From DASSFZ01 sp035292585 (GTDB lineage Bacteria > Chloroflexota > Anaerolineae > Fen-1058): a DNA stretch of 64,000 nt. The stretch covers positions 1 through 64,000 of the forward strand of contig DATDPU010000001.1 of NCBI GenBank assembly GCA_035292585.1. Direction: 5' to 3'. Shown piece after piece: positions 1-8,787 of this stretch (position 1 is its first letter; the number at the start of each line of letters is the position of its first letter). The position numbers and the translations under genes are program-made. Under the pieces are notes generated by a model. It was not told the DNA's origin, made no database searches, and was given only the letters and a program-made list of their open reading frames with translations.

Positions 1-240
1 GAGACCATACCGCGCGCACCGTGGCCGTCGCCGGTTTAGTCAATCGACAGATTGAATGCCGCATGGCTTACTGACACTCCACTCCACCTGGACACCTAGC
101 TAAAGTCCGCCTCATGCCCTTATTGAGAAGCTTATCTACTCACCTTACGCAGTTTGCTTCCCGACCGCGTCCTCGCGGACGGCCCGCGGGGACGCGGGCC
201 AAGAGCGCTAAAATATCCAGCAGAACTTCTGTGAGTTTAC
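1..240. other. Intergenic start of window, no gene seen
   Basis: I see no credible coding region or RNA gene here. The right part carries a partial copy of a MITE-like element whose other copy lies near 61.8-61.9 kb. The last bases lead directly into the end of the minus-strand peptidase gene. Confidence 0.5.
138..205. repeat. Partial MITE-like repeat (CACCTTACGCAG family)
   Basis: The sequence starts ACTCACCTTACGCAGTTTGC and continues into CCGACCGCGTCCTCG. About 45 bases match the reverse complement of the right half of the element at 61814-61923. A short G+C-rich hairpin (CCCGCG/CGCGGG) follows. Only one end is recognisable, so this copy is truncated or has diverged. Confidence 0.6.
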
Positions 241-1866
241 TTAGTGTAGATGTTTAACGAAATACTCTGGCTTAAGGGGTTCTGCCGTGGCGTGTTTCAG
301 CGCATCGTTCCAGGGATAACGCGCCCCGATGCGGAAGAAGCGCTCGACCAGGAAACGACCCACCGCTGGATCGGATACGAAGCGATCGGTGTCGCCCCGC
401 ACGACGTGCGACAAAATGTACTCGGTCAGCTGCGAGCAATTCATCTCGCCCAGCAAGTAATTCTGGTAGTACACCGGCGCGGCGCCGATGTGAATCTTCG
501 CCGCCCAGGCCGAGGCCGGCGGCTGTTCCGGGCGGCGCAGCATCTGGTACTTTTCCACCAGCGACCACCACAGACTTTCCAGGTCTTGCTCAGGATCGCG
601 GTAGATCGCCCGCTCGAAATTGCACAGCGTCAAGCACCAGCGCGTAAAGATCAGCAGTTGGTCCCGCAGCTGGGCATGCAGGCGCGCGCCCAACTGTTTC
701 GCTTCAGCCGGCGTGAGACCGGCATACCGCACCAGCCACGCCGGATGGGTCGTCAGCCGGCCCATCAACATCGCAATCGCTTCGGTCGAGAGGGTGTGCG
801 CGGGCGCGCGCAGCAGGTACGGCAGTGAGCGATCCTGGAACTTGTCGTAAACCGCGTGGCCGCACTCGTGCAGCATGGTCGCCATCCATTGCTCGTTGGG
901 CTGGACGTTGGCCAACACGCGCACGTCGCCCCGGCGATCGATATCGGTGCAGTAGGCGTGCTGCTCTTTGCCTTCGCGCTCGTACAGGTCGCTGCGCTCG
1001 ATCACGTCGTCTACCGGCAGGCCGATGATCTGGAAGAACCGGCGGGTGATCGCGACGATGTCTTTGCCCGCGAAATAGGCGTCGAGATTGAGCGCGGGAT
1101 CAGGCGGAACCTCCTGAAAGAAGGGATCTCCGTAGTGCCACGGTCGCAGCTGTTCGACCGGGATGTGGAAGCGCTGCGCCAACTGGCGATCGAGCGCCGC
1201 CTTATAGTCGACAAACAACGGCCGAGTCAACTCATCGAGCCGTTCGAACAGGTTGAACAGCTCGGCCTGGTCGAGCTCATCCAGGGCCAGGCTCATGCCA
1301 TAATAGTTTTCGAAGCCGCTCTGATGCGCGCCCTGGTTGCGCAGCCGGGCTAGCTGCCGCACCCGATCGGCGACCTGCACGCCGATCTGCTTGCTGGCTG
1401 CCCAGGCGCGACGGACTTCCGCGCTAGCCGTCGCTTCACGCAGAACCTTCTTTAACTGGTTGTCGGTGACCTTCTGGCCGTTGATCTCGGCGCGGAAGGC
1501 ATTGAACTCGCTCTGGATTTCCGTCTCTAGCGCCGTGATCTGCTCGATCAGCTCCCGAGGCAGCTGGTTGGCCTGGAACGTGTTTTGGATCAGCGTGGCC
1601 TGCCGGGCCAGCAGTTCATCGCCATTCGCGGAAGTCCGGAGCTGTTTGAGCTGCTCGAAGCGCGCGCGGTCGGAGTGTAACGCGCGCGCCTCGGTCACCA
1701 GCTGCGTATACGCCTGTTCCGCCGCCGCGTCGCTGGTCGTCGTGAAGTTCCAATAGGCCACGTTGAGGGCTTGATACAGCGGCTCGACCTGCGTAGTGTA
1801 CGCTTGGATAAACGCGCTTAACGCATCCGACACAGGCTGGTCTCCCGATGGGTGTGATTTCACCAC
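241..1866 (-). CDS. M2-family (ACE-like) zinc metallopeptidase
   Basis: This 541-residue protein is a gluzincin metallopeptidase, predicted to release dipeptides from peptide C-termini. The zinc site reads HECGH with H333, E334 and H337; the likely third ligand is E362 in the segment TLSTEAIAM, 29 residues after H333. That spacing is close to the angiotensin-converting-enzyme family. The mostly helical N-terminal half (AYWNFTT, RNQGAHQSGFENYYGMSL, LRPWHYGDPFF) also resembles M2 peptidases. No signal peptide is obvious, so it is probably cytoplasmic. The start is GTG with no strong Shine-Dalgarno, so the exact N-terminus is uncertain. An M3-type oligopeptidase is the main alternative. It appears to be a single-gene unit. 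Confidence 0.82.
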   Translation of the reverse strand: MVKSHPSGDQPVSDALSAFIQAYTTQVEPLYQALNVAYWNFTTTSDAAAEQAYTQLVTEARALHSDRARFEQLKQLRTSANGDELLARQATLIQNTFQANQLPRELIEQITALETEIQSEFNAFRAEINGQKVTDNQLKKVLREATASAEVRRAWAASKQIGVQVADRVRQLARLRNQGAHQSGFENYYGMSLALDELDQAELFNLFERLDELTRPLFVDYKAALDRQLAQRFHIPVEQLRPWHYGDPFFQEVPPDPALNLDAYFAGKDIVAITRRFFQIIGLPVDDVIERSDLYEREGKEQHAYCTDIDRRGDVRVLANVQPNEQWMATMLHECGHAVYDKFQDRSLPYLLRAPAHTLSTEAIAMLMGRLTTHPAWLVRYAGLTPAEAKQLGARLHAQLRDQLLIFTRWCLTLCNFERAIYRDPEQDLESLWWSLVEKYQMLRRPEQPPASAWAAKIHIGAAPVYYQNYLLGEMNCSQLTEYILSHVVRGDTDRFVSDPAVGRFLVERFFRIGARYPWNDALKHATAEPLKPEYFVKHLH

Positions 1867-1890
1867 TGAGCACCAGGCAGCTCTAAAGCA

Positions 1891-1958
1891 TCAGACCTCC
1901 GAGGTCTCACAAAGTCAACCCTGCGATGTTCTGGTTGTGTGAGACCTCGGAGGTCTGT
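1891..1958. terminator. Inverted repeat with AGACCTCCGAGGTCT arms
   Basis: Bases 1891-1911 and 1938-1958 are an inverted repeat (20 of 21 bases), and each arm is itself nearly palindromic (AGACCTCCGAGGTCT). It lies in the gap between two minus-strand genes. It shares the ACCTC/GAGGT core with the hairpins near 6.2, 16.1, 18.3 and 31.4 kb. A T-run is lacking, so the terminator role is an inference. Confidence 0.45.
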
Positions 1959-1970
1959 CAGAGTCATTTC

Positions 1971-2360
1971 TCAGAAATTCGACTCAAGCCCCTCATCGTC
2001 CGCAGCGTTGTCGCCGTCGTCGAACTCCTCGTCCTCGGCCACCTCACCGGCCGGCAACGCCACCCATAGGTTGAGCACCTCGCCCTCGTCGATACTCGTC
2101 ACCCGCGCCGCCAGCACTTCGGCCTTCCGGCGCAGCCCATCCAGCTGCGGGAAATCGAGCATCACCGGACGCGCCTCGGCCCAGGCCCGCAGGCAGCGTT
2201 CCAGCATCGCCGGGCCGTTGAGCGTGCGCATCTGCGCCAGCGCCACCACCTGCGCCACGCTGCCTTCCCACAAAGAAAACGGCCATAACTCGTGCGCCAG
2301 GTGAAAATCGGGCGGGGGCCCTTCCACGATGGTGATCAGTTCGGGTTCAGAAATATTCAT
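1971..2360 (-). CDS. Hypothetical protein with acidic C-terminal tail
   Basis: I do not recognise this 129-residue protein. It has a plain globular-looking N-terminal part (ITIVEGPPPDFHLAHELWPF), a central helical stretch, and a strongly acidic tail (AEDEEFDDGDNAADDEG). There is no signal peptide, transmembrane segment or known motif. Codon use resembles its neighbours. It starts with ATG and has only a weak ribosome-binding site. It lies 48 bases downstream of the SDR gene on the same strand, so it may be the last gene of the phosphofructokinase-SDR transcript. That position gives no functional clue. Confidence 0.6.
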   Translation of the reverse strand: MNISEPELITIVEGPPPDFHLAHELWPFSLWEGSVAQVVALAQMRTLNGPAMLERCLRAWAEARPVMLDFPQLDGLRRKAEVLAARVTSIDEGEVLNLWVALPAGEVAEDEEFDDGDNAADDEGLESNF

Positions 2361-2408
2361 TGCGTTGTCCAGGTTCTGAAGATCGACTCTACGGCATATC
2401 GCTCAAGA

Positions 2409-3380
2409 TTATACCACTCTCGATTTGAGGTAGCCATACGCCCGGAACCAGTCGAACGCATCGCGCAACGTTTCTTCGAGCGGGCGCGGCGACAGCCCCA
2501 GCTCGGCGGCCGCCTTGGCATGGCTCAACGGCTGAAGCAGATGCCTGACCCGCAACGCCGAGGCCGGGTCGCCGGGCAACCCACGGCTCAAGCCGGCAAC
2601 GACGTCCAGGATCGGTTCAGGAATTCGCCAGCGCGGCGGCGCGACGCCGGCCACGCGCGCCGCACATCCGATCAACTCCGCAAACGCTAGATTGCGCCCG
2701 CCGAGGATGTAGCGCTCCCCAATCCGACCGCGCTCGGCCGCGGCAATGTGCGCGCCCGCCACGTCGCGCACATCGATCACGTTCACCACGCCGCTCAGGC
2801 TGAACTTTACCTGCCCGCGTGCAATCGCCAACAACGGCCCGCTGATCGACAGATGGATATCGCCCGGCCCGAAGACGACCGTCGGGCACAGCGCCACAAC
2901 CGGCAGCCCGCTGGCGAGGACATCCTGCTCCATGATCCATTTGAGTTCGTGATAGGCATCTTGCGCACTGCCGGGGACATACGGCGAGCGCTCGTCGGCC
3001 GGCTGGCCGGGTTCGAGCGCCGGGCCGATCGTCGTCAGCGTGCTGGTGTACACCAGCCGGGATACGCCAGCTTGCCGCGCCGCCGCGAGTACGCGCCGAA
3101 CCTCAGCGCGCGCGGCGGCCACGTGCCGCTCGATGTGACGGGTCGTATGGGCATACCGCGCAGCGGCGTGGAACACCACGTCGACCTCGCGCATGGCGGC
3201 GAGCAGCGTGGGCGCCTCTTCCAGATCGGCGCGCACCCACTCGACCGCTACCGCCTCGATTGCGCCGCAGAAGTCGGCGCGACGCCGGGCGGCGCGCACC
3301 TGCCAGCCGCGCTCGACCGCCGCCCGCGCGATCTGCCCGCCGATGAAGCCGGTCGCGCCCAATACCAGCGCCCGCGTCAT
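2409..3380 (-). CDS. NAD(P)-dependent epimerase/dehydratase (extended SDR)
   Basis: This 323-residue protein has the extended short-chain dehydrogenase layout: a Rossmann glycine motif GATGFIG at residues 8-14, a catalytic-type Ser near 113 (VYTST), and the Tyr-Lys pair Y143/K147 in YHELK. The segment PTVVFGPGD is typical of dihydroflavonol-reductase-like and hopanoid-associated (HpnA-like) epimerases. The substrate cannot be read from sequence; a sugar nucleotide or small ketone is likely. The ATG overlaps the stop of the upstream phosphofructokinase gene by four bases (ATGA), so the two are co-transcribed and probably translationally coupled. Confidence 0.85.
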   Translation of the reverse strand: MTRALVLGATGFIGGQIARAAVERGWQVRAARRRADFCGAIEAVAVEWVRADLEEAPTLLAAMREVDVVFHAAARYAHTTRHIERHVAAARAEVRRVLAAARQAGVSRLVYTSTLTTIGPALEPGQPADERSPYVPGSAQDAYHELKWIMEQDVLASGLPVVALCPTVVFGPGDIHLSISGPLLAIARGQVKFSLSGVVNVIDVRDVAGAHIAAAERGRIGERYILGGRNLAFAELIGCAARVAGVAPPRWRIPEPILDVVAGLSRGLPGDPASALRVRHLLQPLSHAKAAAELGLSPRPLEETLRDAFDWFRAYGYLKSRVV

Positions 3381-4468
3381 TCGTCGCCCATCGAGATACC
3401 GAGGCCCTTCGCCGCCCGCACCAGCTCGCCGTTTGGATCGACGCGCTTGGGGGTAGCCACGGCTGCGGCGATCGGCACCGAGGTGATCTCGTTTCCGCGC
3501 AGCGCGACCATGTGCCCGCTCTTGCCATCCGCCAGCACCTGCACGGCCGCCACGCCATAGCGCGTGCCGAGCAGACGATCGTAAGGCGTGGGCCGGCCGC
3601 CGCGCTGCAAGTGCCCCAGCACCACCACGCGCGTTTCCTGGCCGATCGTCTTCTCGACCTGCTCACTGACGTAAGCGCCAATGCCGCCGAGCCGGGCGGT
3701 ATACATGGTATCGCCGGCGCTTTTATAAACCGGCTGCCCGCCCGCCGGCATGGCGCCCTCCGCCGCGACGACCAAACTGAACTTCTTCCCGAAGGTGCTG
3801 CGGTTCTTGATCTTCTTGGTCACCGCCTCGACCTTGAACGGCATCTCCGGGATCAGGATCACGTCCGCGCCGCCAGCCAACCCGGCGCCCATTGCGATCC
3901 AGCCCGCCTCCCGACCCATCACCTCGACGACGATCACCCGGCGGTGCGACTCGGCGGTCGTGTGGAGCTTGTCCACCGCATCGGTCGCGGTGGTCAGCGC
4001 CGTGTCAAAACCGAAGGTCTGGTCGGTGCCGCCCAGATCGTTGTCGATCGTCTTTGGCACGCCCACAACCGGACAACCGTGCTTCACCAGTTCCATCGAC
4101 GCGCCCAGGGTGCCATCGCCGCCGATGACAATAATGCCATCTACACCCAGCTCGCCGATGCGCCGCACCATATCCTCGAGAATATTGACGTATCCCGTTT
4201 CACCCGTGGGGCCGGTCTGCTTGCGCACCCAGGGATTGCCACGGTTGGCCGTGCCCAGAATGGTGCCGCCTTCCGGCAGGATTCCATCCACATCGGCCAG
4301 CGTCATCTGGAGCACACCGCCATCGCGGATGAAACCATCGAAGCCGTCGATGACGCCCAGCACTTCCCAGCCATATTCGCCGATCGCCGTTTTCACCACG
4401 GCGCGCACGACAGCATTCAAGCCCGGCGCATCGCCGCCGCCTGTCAGCACTGCTATTCGTCTTCTCAT
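3377..4468 (-). CDS. pfkA: 6-phosphofructokinase
   Basis: This enzyme phosphorylates fructose 6-phosphate to the 1,6-bisphosphate in glycolysis. The 363-residue protein shows the nucleotide loop GGDAPGLN (11-18), GGDGT (116-120) and the catalytic PKTIDND (138-144), followed by GGTDQTFGFDTA. The Gly at 119, equivalent to E. coli G104, favours ATP. The Lys at 139, equivalent to G124, is the residue typical of pyrophosphate-linked and mixed-clade enzymes, so the phosphoryl donor is best called probably ATP. The start ATG is preceded by AGGGAA. An extended -10 promoter lies about 160 bases upstream. The downstream SDR gene overlaps by four bases. Confidence 0.93.
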   Translation of the reverse strand: MRRRIAVLTGGGDAPGLNAVVRAVVKTAIGEYGWEVLGVIDGFDGFIRDGGVLQMTLADVDGILPEGGTILGTANRGNPWVRKQTGPTGETGYVNILEDMVRRIGELGVDGIIVIGGDGTLGASMELVKHGCPVVGVPKTIDNDLGGTDQTFGFDTALTTATDAVDKLHTTAESHRRVIVVEVMGREAGWIAMGAGLAGGADVILIPEMPFKVEAVTKKIKNRSTFGKKFSLVVAAEGAMPAGGQPVYKSAGDTMYTARLGGIGAYVSEQVEKTIGQETRVVVLGHLQRGGRPTPYDRLLGTRYGVAAVQVLADGKSGHMVALRGNEITSVPIAAAVATPKRVDPNGELVRAAKGLGISMGDE

Positions 4469-4628
4469 AAGGTTCCCTCACCGCGGACCCGCCGCGTAAA
4501 GTTTCCGGCTCAGGTTCAGAACAAGTGAGTGGGCATCAACGGGCACGCGGCCCTACGCGGCGCTTGTTCCACACCTGAGCGAAGTTTCCAGGCAAATAAG
4601 GCCGTTCCCTGTCGCCAGCATAAGGCTT

Positions 4629-4637
4629 ATTATAACA
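4629..4637 (-). promoter_or_regulatory. Extended -10 promoter for pfkA
   Basis: The minus strand reads TGTTATAAT, an exact TGnTATAAT extended -10 element. No convincing -35 is seen at 16-18 bases. It would give a leader of about 150 bases before pfkA. Confidence 0.45.
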
Positions 4638-4780
4638 GGACTTCGGCCTAACCTGTCCCATCGTACAGGCGCGCGAGGCAAACACAGCGACACGCCGGGC
4701 CGTACAACATGATATGATTCTGAAAAAATAGTCGGCATGAATGGCGTTCACCACCACGGATGAAAATAACCGTGAGCTGC

Positions 4781-4855
4781 CCCTCACCCGGCCTCTCCCC
4801 GGTGGGGAGAGGGGAGGCGCTCCCGCTCCCTCGAGGGAGTGGGCCGGGGTGAGGG
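4781..4855. repeat. Palindromic CCCTCACCC...GGGTGAGGG repeat
   Basis: CCCTCACCCGGCC at 4781-4793 pairs with GGCCGGGGTGAGGG at 4842-4855. Between them lie two more hairpins, CTCTCCCC/GGGGAGAG and CTCCCTCGAGGGAG. The whole can fold as a three-way cruciform and resembles dispersed REP-like intergenic repeats. The rest of the 430-base gap (4499-4931) holds no credible gene. Confidence 0.7.
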
Positions 4856-4931
4856 TGAACACTTAGCGCATTTTTCAAGTCAGTAACGGTTGAAGTCGTT
4901 ACTACAGTTGTAGGCCCAGGGAGGTTATACG

Positions 4932-6152
4932 ATGGAACGTGTTCATTACCTGATCATCGGCGCCGGGCTGGCGGCGCATCACGCCGTGCGCGGTATTCGT
5001 GAGCGCGACACCGAAGGCCGAATACTGCTCATCGGCGATGAGCCAGAGTTGCCCTACACCCGCCCGCATCTATCAAAGGCTTATCTGCTGGGTCAACGGC
5101 CCAGGGAGAAAGTGTACGCGAAGCCGGCCTCGTTTTACGAGGAGCATAAAGTTGAGGTGTGGACTAATCGCCGAGCGACTGCAATCGATGCAGCGCAGAA
5201 AAGCGTGAGTCTGGCCGATGGCGTTACGCTCGGCTTCGAGCAGCTGCTGCTGGCGACCGGCGGCGAGCCGCGCCGCCTGAAAGTTCCGGGGAGCGATCTG
5301 CGCGGCGTTTATTACCTGCGCACGCTGGCCGATTCGGATGCAATTCGCGCCGCGATGCTGGCCGCGAAACAAGCCGTGATCGTCGGCGGCGGGTTTATCG
5401 GCGCCGAGGTCGCGTCGGCTTTCGCGCAGACCGGCGTCGACACAACTATGATCGTGAAAGAGAATGTCTTGCTCAAACGGCAGGTCGGGCGCGAGGCAGG
5501 GGAGTTTCTGCTCGCCTACTACCGGGATAAAGGTGTTAAGGTTGAACTCGGCCAGACCGTCAACGGCTTCACCGGCCATGGGCAGATACAGGCTGTGCAC
5601 ACGGCGAATGGCGCAACCGTACCGGCAGATACGGTGGTGGCCGGCGTTGGCATTACGCCGCGCACCGATCTGGCTTCGGCGGCCGGGTTGCGGGTCGAGC
5701 ACGGCGTGATGGTCGACGAATACCTGCGCACATCGTCACCCGACATCTATGCGGCGGGCGATATTGCCTATTACTACGATACGCGCTACGGCCGCCAAAT
5801 GCGGCTGGAGCACTGGGACAACGCCGTTCAGCAGGGCAAGCAGGCCGGGTTGAACATGGCCGGAGCGGATCGACCTTTCGAGCATGTGCCGTATTTCTAT
5901 TCGGACGTGTTCGACCTCGACCTGCAAGCGTGGGGCGATATGTACGACTGGAACCGAACCCTCGTGCGCGGCTCGCACAAAAACAATCTGGCTTATTTCT
6001 ACCTGAAAGACGATCGGCTCAAGGCGGTATTGCTTGTCGATCCGACGAAAGAACAGGGCGCTGCCGCAGAAAAACTGGTCGCAGGTGTGCCGGTGGTGCA
6101 GGACGAGGCGCGTTACCGAGACCCGACTGTACCGTTCGAGGCGCTGACCTAA
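4932..6152 (+). CDS. FAD-dependent NAD(P)H oxidoreductase (ferredoxin-reductase-like)
   Basis: The 406-residue protein has two dinucleotide-binding folds: GAGLAA at 10-15 for FAD and VGGGFIGAEVA near 150 for NAD(P)H. The second FAD contact is YAAGDIA near 273. The PYTRPHLSKAYL segment and the C-terminal reductase domain match the rhodocoxin/putidaredoxin-reductase and AIF-like family. These enzymes pass electrons from NAD(P)H to a ferredoxin or rubredoxin. No ferredoxin or oxygenase gene is adjacent, so the partner is unknown. The start is supported by GGGAGGTT a few bases upstream. A strong hairpin terminator begins 3 bases after the stop, so it is probably a single-gene transcript. Confidence 0.88.
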   Translation: MERVHYLIIGAGLAAHHAVRGIRERDTEGRILLIGDEPELPYTRPHLSKAYLLGQRPREKVYAKPASFYEEHKVEVWTNRRATAIDAAQKSVSLADGVTLGFEQLLLATGGEPRRLKVPGSDLRGVYYLRTLADSDAIRAAMLAAKQAVIVGGGFIGAEVASAFAQTGVDTTMIVKENVLLKRQVGREAGEFLLAYYRDKGVKVELGQTVNGFTGHGQIQAVHTANGATVPADTVVAGVGITPRTDLASAAGLRVEHGVMVDEYLRTSSPDIYAAGDIAYYYDTRYGRQMRLEHWDNAVQQGKQAGLNMAGADRPFEHVPYFYSDVFDLDLQAWGDMYDWNRTLVRGSHKNNLAYFYLKDDRLKAVLLVDPTKEQGAAAEKLVAGVPVVQDEARYRDPTVPFEALT

Positions 6153-6155
6153 CGG

Positions 6156-6190
6156 AAACCTCCCACGGGTGCATAACCCGCGCGAGGTTT
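6156..6190 (+). terminator. Intrinsic terminator after the FAD oxidoreductase
   Basis: AAACCTC at 6156-6162 pairs with GAGGTTT at 6184-6190, with an inner ACGGGT/ACCCGC stem, followed by TTG. The AACCTC/GAGGTT arms recur in other intergenic hairpins of this window. Confidence 0.65.
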
Positions 6191-6197
6191 TGCATAG

Positions 6198-6280
6198 TAG
6201 GCCGGGGAGGATTCGAACCTCCATGCCCTCGCGGGCGAGGGATTTTAAGTCCCCTGCGTCTGCCTTTTCGCCACCGGCCC
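6198..6280 (-). tRNA. tRNA-Leu (UAA anticodon)
   Basis: The minus strand folds as an 83-base class II tRNA. The acceptor arms are GGGCCGG and CCGGCCT with one G-U pair. The T arm is GGAGG-TTCGAAT-CCTCC and the anticodon stem GGGGA/TCCCT encloses CTTAAAA, giving anticodon TAA. A long variable arm (GCCC-GCGA-GGGC) is typical of leucine tRNAs. The discriminator is A and CCA is not encoded. Confidence 0.95.
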
Positions 6281-6290
6281 GTACGACGCA

Positions 6291-6319
6291 AGTCTAACAT
6301 GCCCGCTGCCGCTGCGCAA
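6291..6319 (-). promoter_or_regulatory. Promoter for tRNA-Leu
   Basis: On the minus strand TTGCGC and TAGACT are separated by 17 bases, and the -10 is preceded by TG as in extended promoters. The -10 ends about 10 bases before the tRNA 5' end. Confidence 0.5.
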
Positions 6320-6340
6320 GCTGATAGAGAAAACGGCCAA

Positions 6341-6413
6341 CGGACTGGAAACGGATAAGCGGATATCAGCGGATACCCCATCCGTTTTTATCCGTTTGTC
6401 CGCTAAGAGTCCG
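6341..6413. repeat. Inverted repeat of GCGGATA/ATCCG type
   Basis: CGGACTGGAAACGGATAAGC on the left pairs imperfectly with the right half ending TTGTCCGCTAAGAGTCCG. The units (CGGATAAGCGGAT) are short and iterated. The repeat ends just before the stop codon of the CoxL-like gene and could act as its transcript end. Confidence 0.55.
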
Positions 6414-6420
6414 TTGACAG

Positions 6421-8772
6421 CTATCCGTTCATTTGCCTTCGCTTCTCCTCAACCAGCTCCCACAACCGGCTGGGGCTAAGTGGAATCTCGCGAATCTCCA
6501 AATCGTACTCCGGCAGCGCGTCTTCCACCGCCTGGACGAACAACGGCCCAACCGGGATCGCGCCCGCTTCACCCGCGCCCTTGATGCCCAGCGGGTTGAG
6601 CGGCGAAGGCGTGACCTCGTGCCCCACCTCGACACGCGGGACTTCCAGCGCGGTCGGCACGAGAAAGTCCATGAACGAGGCATTGAGCAGCTGCCCGTTT
6701 TCGTCGTACACCAGTTGCTCGTAGAAGGCATTGCCCAGGCCCTGCGCCACGCCGCCCTGCACCTGCCCTTCCAGGATGAGCGGGTTGATCACACGCCCGC
6801 AATCGTGCACCACGACGTACTGCTTCACCTCGACGTTCAATGTCTCCGGATCGACCTCGACGATCATCGCGTGCGCGCCGCTGGCCGTCGCGCCGTGCGC
6901 CGGCCCAAAGTAGTTGGTCGATTCGAGGCCAGGCTCAGTGCCGGGCTTGACCGCGCCGCGCAGCGGGTTGGCCTCTTGCGCCAGTTTGCCGAGTGAAATC
7001 GATCGGGTCGGAGCGCCTTTCACCCGCACTGCGCCATTGACGATTTCGAGATCGTCTTCAGCCACTTCGAGCAGCTCGCCCGCGAGTTTGAGGATCTTCT
7101 GGCGCACGCCTTTGGCCGCTTCGTTGATGGCATTGCCGGCGACGACCGCGCCCCGGCTGGCGAACGTCCCGGTGCCCCAATGGAACTGGTCGGTGTCGCC
7201 GGTGACGACCTCCACATCGCGCACATCGGCACCGACCTGATCGGCGACGATCTGCGCAAAGCTGGTGAAGTGCCCCTGGCCTTGCGTGCCGACGCCGGTC
7301 ACTGCCGACACTTTGCCGCTGGCCTGCACCTGCACGCGCGCGCCTTCGTACGGCCCGATCCCCGTGCCCTCGACGTAGCATACCACGCCGATGCCGACGT
7401 GCCGTCCCTCGGCGCGCAGGCGCGGCTGTTCGTCTTTGACGAACTGCTCGTATCCGATCATGTCCAGCGCCTTCTTCAAGATCGGTTCGTAATTGCCGCT
7501 GTCGTACACCAGCGGCGTGAAGTCCTGGTAGATGATTTGGTTGTCGTATGGAAAGGCATCAGGCGGGATGAAGTTGCGCCGGCGAATCTCGGTCCGCTCG
7601 AGGCCCAGCTCTTTCGCCGCGATGTCGAGCAGTCGCTCGATCACGAATACGCCGTGCTGGCGTCCCGCGCCGCGATACGGCGTGACGAGCGTCTTGTTGG
7701 TGAAGACCGCTTTGAACTCACTATCGTAATGAGGGATGTGGTACGGCCCAAGCAACGTGCACTGGCTGTTGAGCGCCACCGTCAGGCCATACGAGTCGTA
7801 CGCGCCGGAGTCGTGCAGGAACACATCGTGGACGCCAAGCACCCGGCCCTCGCGCGTCAAAGCGATCTCGGCCTCGTGAACCTGGCCGCGCTCGTGCGTG
7901 GTGGCGACGAAATTCTCCGCCCGATCCTCGATCCACTTCACCGGTCGATCGAGTTGGAGCGCCGCCCAGGGGACGAGCACCTCTTCGGGATAACACATCA
8001 TAATCTTGGGGCCGAAGCCGCCGCCGATGAACGGCGCGATGACGCGCACTTGTTGTTCGGAAAGGTCGAGCATCCCGGCCAGGAAATTGCGGATCGGGAT
8101 CGGGGCTTGGGTCGTGTCCCAGATGGTCAGGCGTTGCGTACGCCCATCCCACTGCGCGACGACGCCTCGGTTCTCCATCGCCGCCGCCACACCCCGATCG
8201 TAAACGAAGCGGCGCTTGATGATGACCTCGGCTTGTTGCGCAGCGGTGGCATAGTCGCCCTTCTTTTGGACGACGTGCGCGGCGATATTCGACCCGACAT
8301 CTTCGTGAACGAGCGCGGTGTTTGGCTCCAGCGCCTGCTCCACATCGACGACCGCCGGCAGCGGCTCGAAATCGACCGCGATGTCGTTCAGCGCATCTTC
8401 GGCGAGGTAACGGCTTTGGGCGACCACCATGACGATCGGCTCGCCCACATGCCGCACCTTGTCTTTGGCGAGCGGCGCCTGCGTCCGCTCGTTGAAGACG
8501 ATGCCTTCAATCGGCGGCGGCGACACGAGCAGCGGCCCCGGCTTCCAATAAGCGCCGAGGTCGACGGCGGTGTACACGGCAAGGATGCCCACGCGCGCTT
8601 TGGCCCGCGAAACATCGATGGCCCGAATGCGCGCGTGCGCGTACGGGCTGCGATAGAACGCGACGTGCGCCAGATTGGGCAGCTCGACGTCGTCCACGAA
8701 TAATGCCTGCCCGGTCAGCAGGCGCGGGTCCTCGTTGCGGGTGATGCGTTCGCCGAAGAATTGTGTCGTCAT
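6421..8772 (-). CDS. Molybdenum hydroxylase large subunit (CoxL/XdhB-like)
   Basis: This is the molybdopterin-binding catalytic subunit of a xanthine-oxidase-family hydroxylase, about 783 residues. It begins with the a/b-hammerhead (ERITRNEDPRLLTG). The active-site loop is YRGAGR near 363, and the catalytic Glu lies in KGAGEAG near residue 728. True CO dehydrogenases have AYxCSFR at the loop, so CO is not the expected substrate. I chose the ATG at 8772, preceded by GGAAG, over an in-frame TTG at 8784. Matching FAD and 2Fe-2S subunits are not adjacent. The nearest same-strand pair is at 20.4-21.9 kb, with amidase, FdrA and DUF1116 genes between, which suggests one dispersed catabolic unit for an N-heterocycle. 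Confidence 0.9.
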   Translation of the reverse strand: MTTQFFGERITRNEDPRLLTGQALFVDDVELPNLAHVAFYRSPYAHARIRAIDVSRAKARVGILAVYTAVDLGAYWKPGPLLVSPPPIEGIVFNERTQAPLAKDKVRHVGEPIVMVVAQSRYLAEDALNDIAVDFEPLPAVVDVEQALEPNTALVHEDVGSNIAAHVVQKKGDYATAAQQAEVIIKRRFVYDRGVAAAMENRGVVAQWDGRTQRLTIWDTTQAPIPIRNFLAGMLDLSEQQVRVIAPFIGGGFGPKIMMCYPEEVLVPWAALQLDRPVKWIEDRAENFVATTHERGQVHEAEIALTREGRVLGVHDVFLHDSGAYDSYGLTVALNSQCTLLGPYHIPHYDSEFKAVFTNKTLVTPYRGAGRQHGVFVIERLLDIAAKELGLERTEIRRRNFIPPDAFPYDNQIIYQDFTPLVYDSGNYEPILKKALDMIGYEQFVKDEQPRLRAEGRHVGIGVVCYVEGTGIGPYEGARVQVQASGKVSAVTGVGTQGQGHFTSFAQIVADQVGADVRDVEVVTGDTDQFHWGTGTFASRGAVVAGNAINEAAKGVRQKILKLAGELLEVAEDDLEIVNGAVRVKGAPTRSISLGKLAQEANPLRGAVKPGTEPGLESTNYFGPAHGATASGAHAMIVEVDPETLNVEVKQYVVVHDCGRVINPLILEGQVQGGVAQGLGNAFYEQLVYDENGQLLNASFMDFLVPTALEVPRVEVGHEVTPSPLNPLGIKGAGEAGAIPVGPLFVQAVEDALPEYDLEIREIPLSPSRLWELVEEKRRQMNG

Positions 8773-8787
8773 GGTCGCTTCCAATCC

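Noticed and set aside
7180..8703. 507-residue plus-strand open frame
   Set aside because: Antisense shadow of the CoxL-like gene. It has no family features, and such long antisense frames are expected at this GC content.
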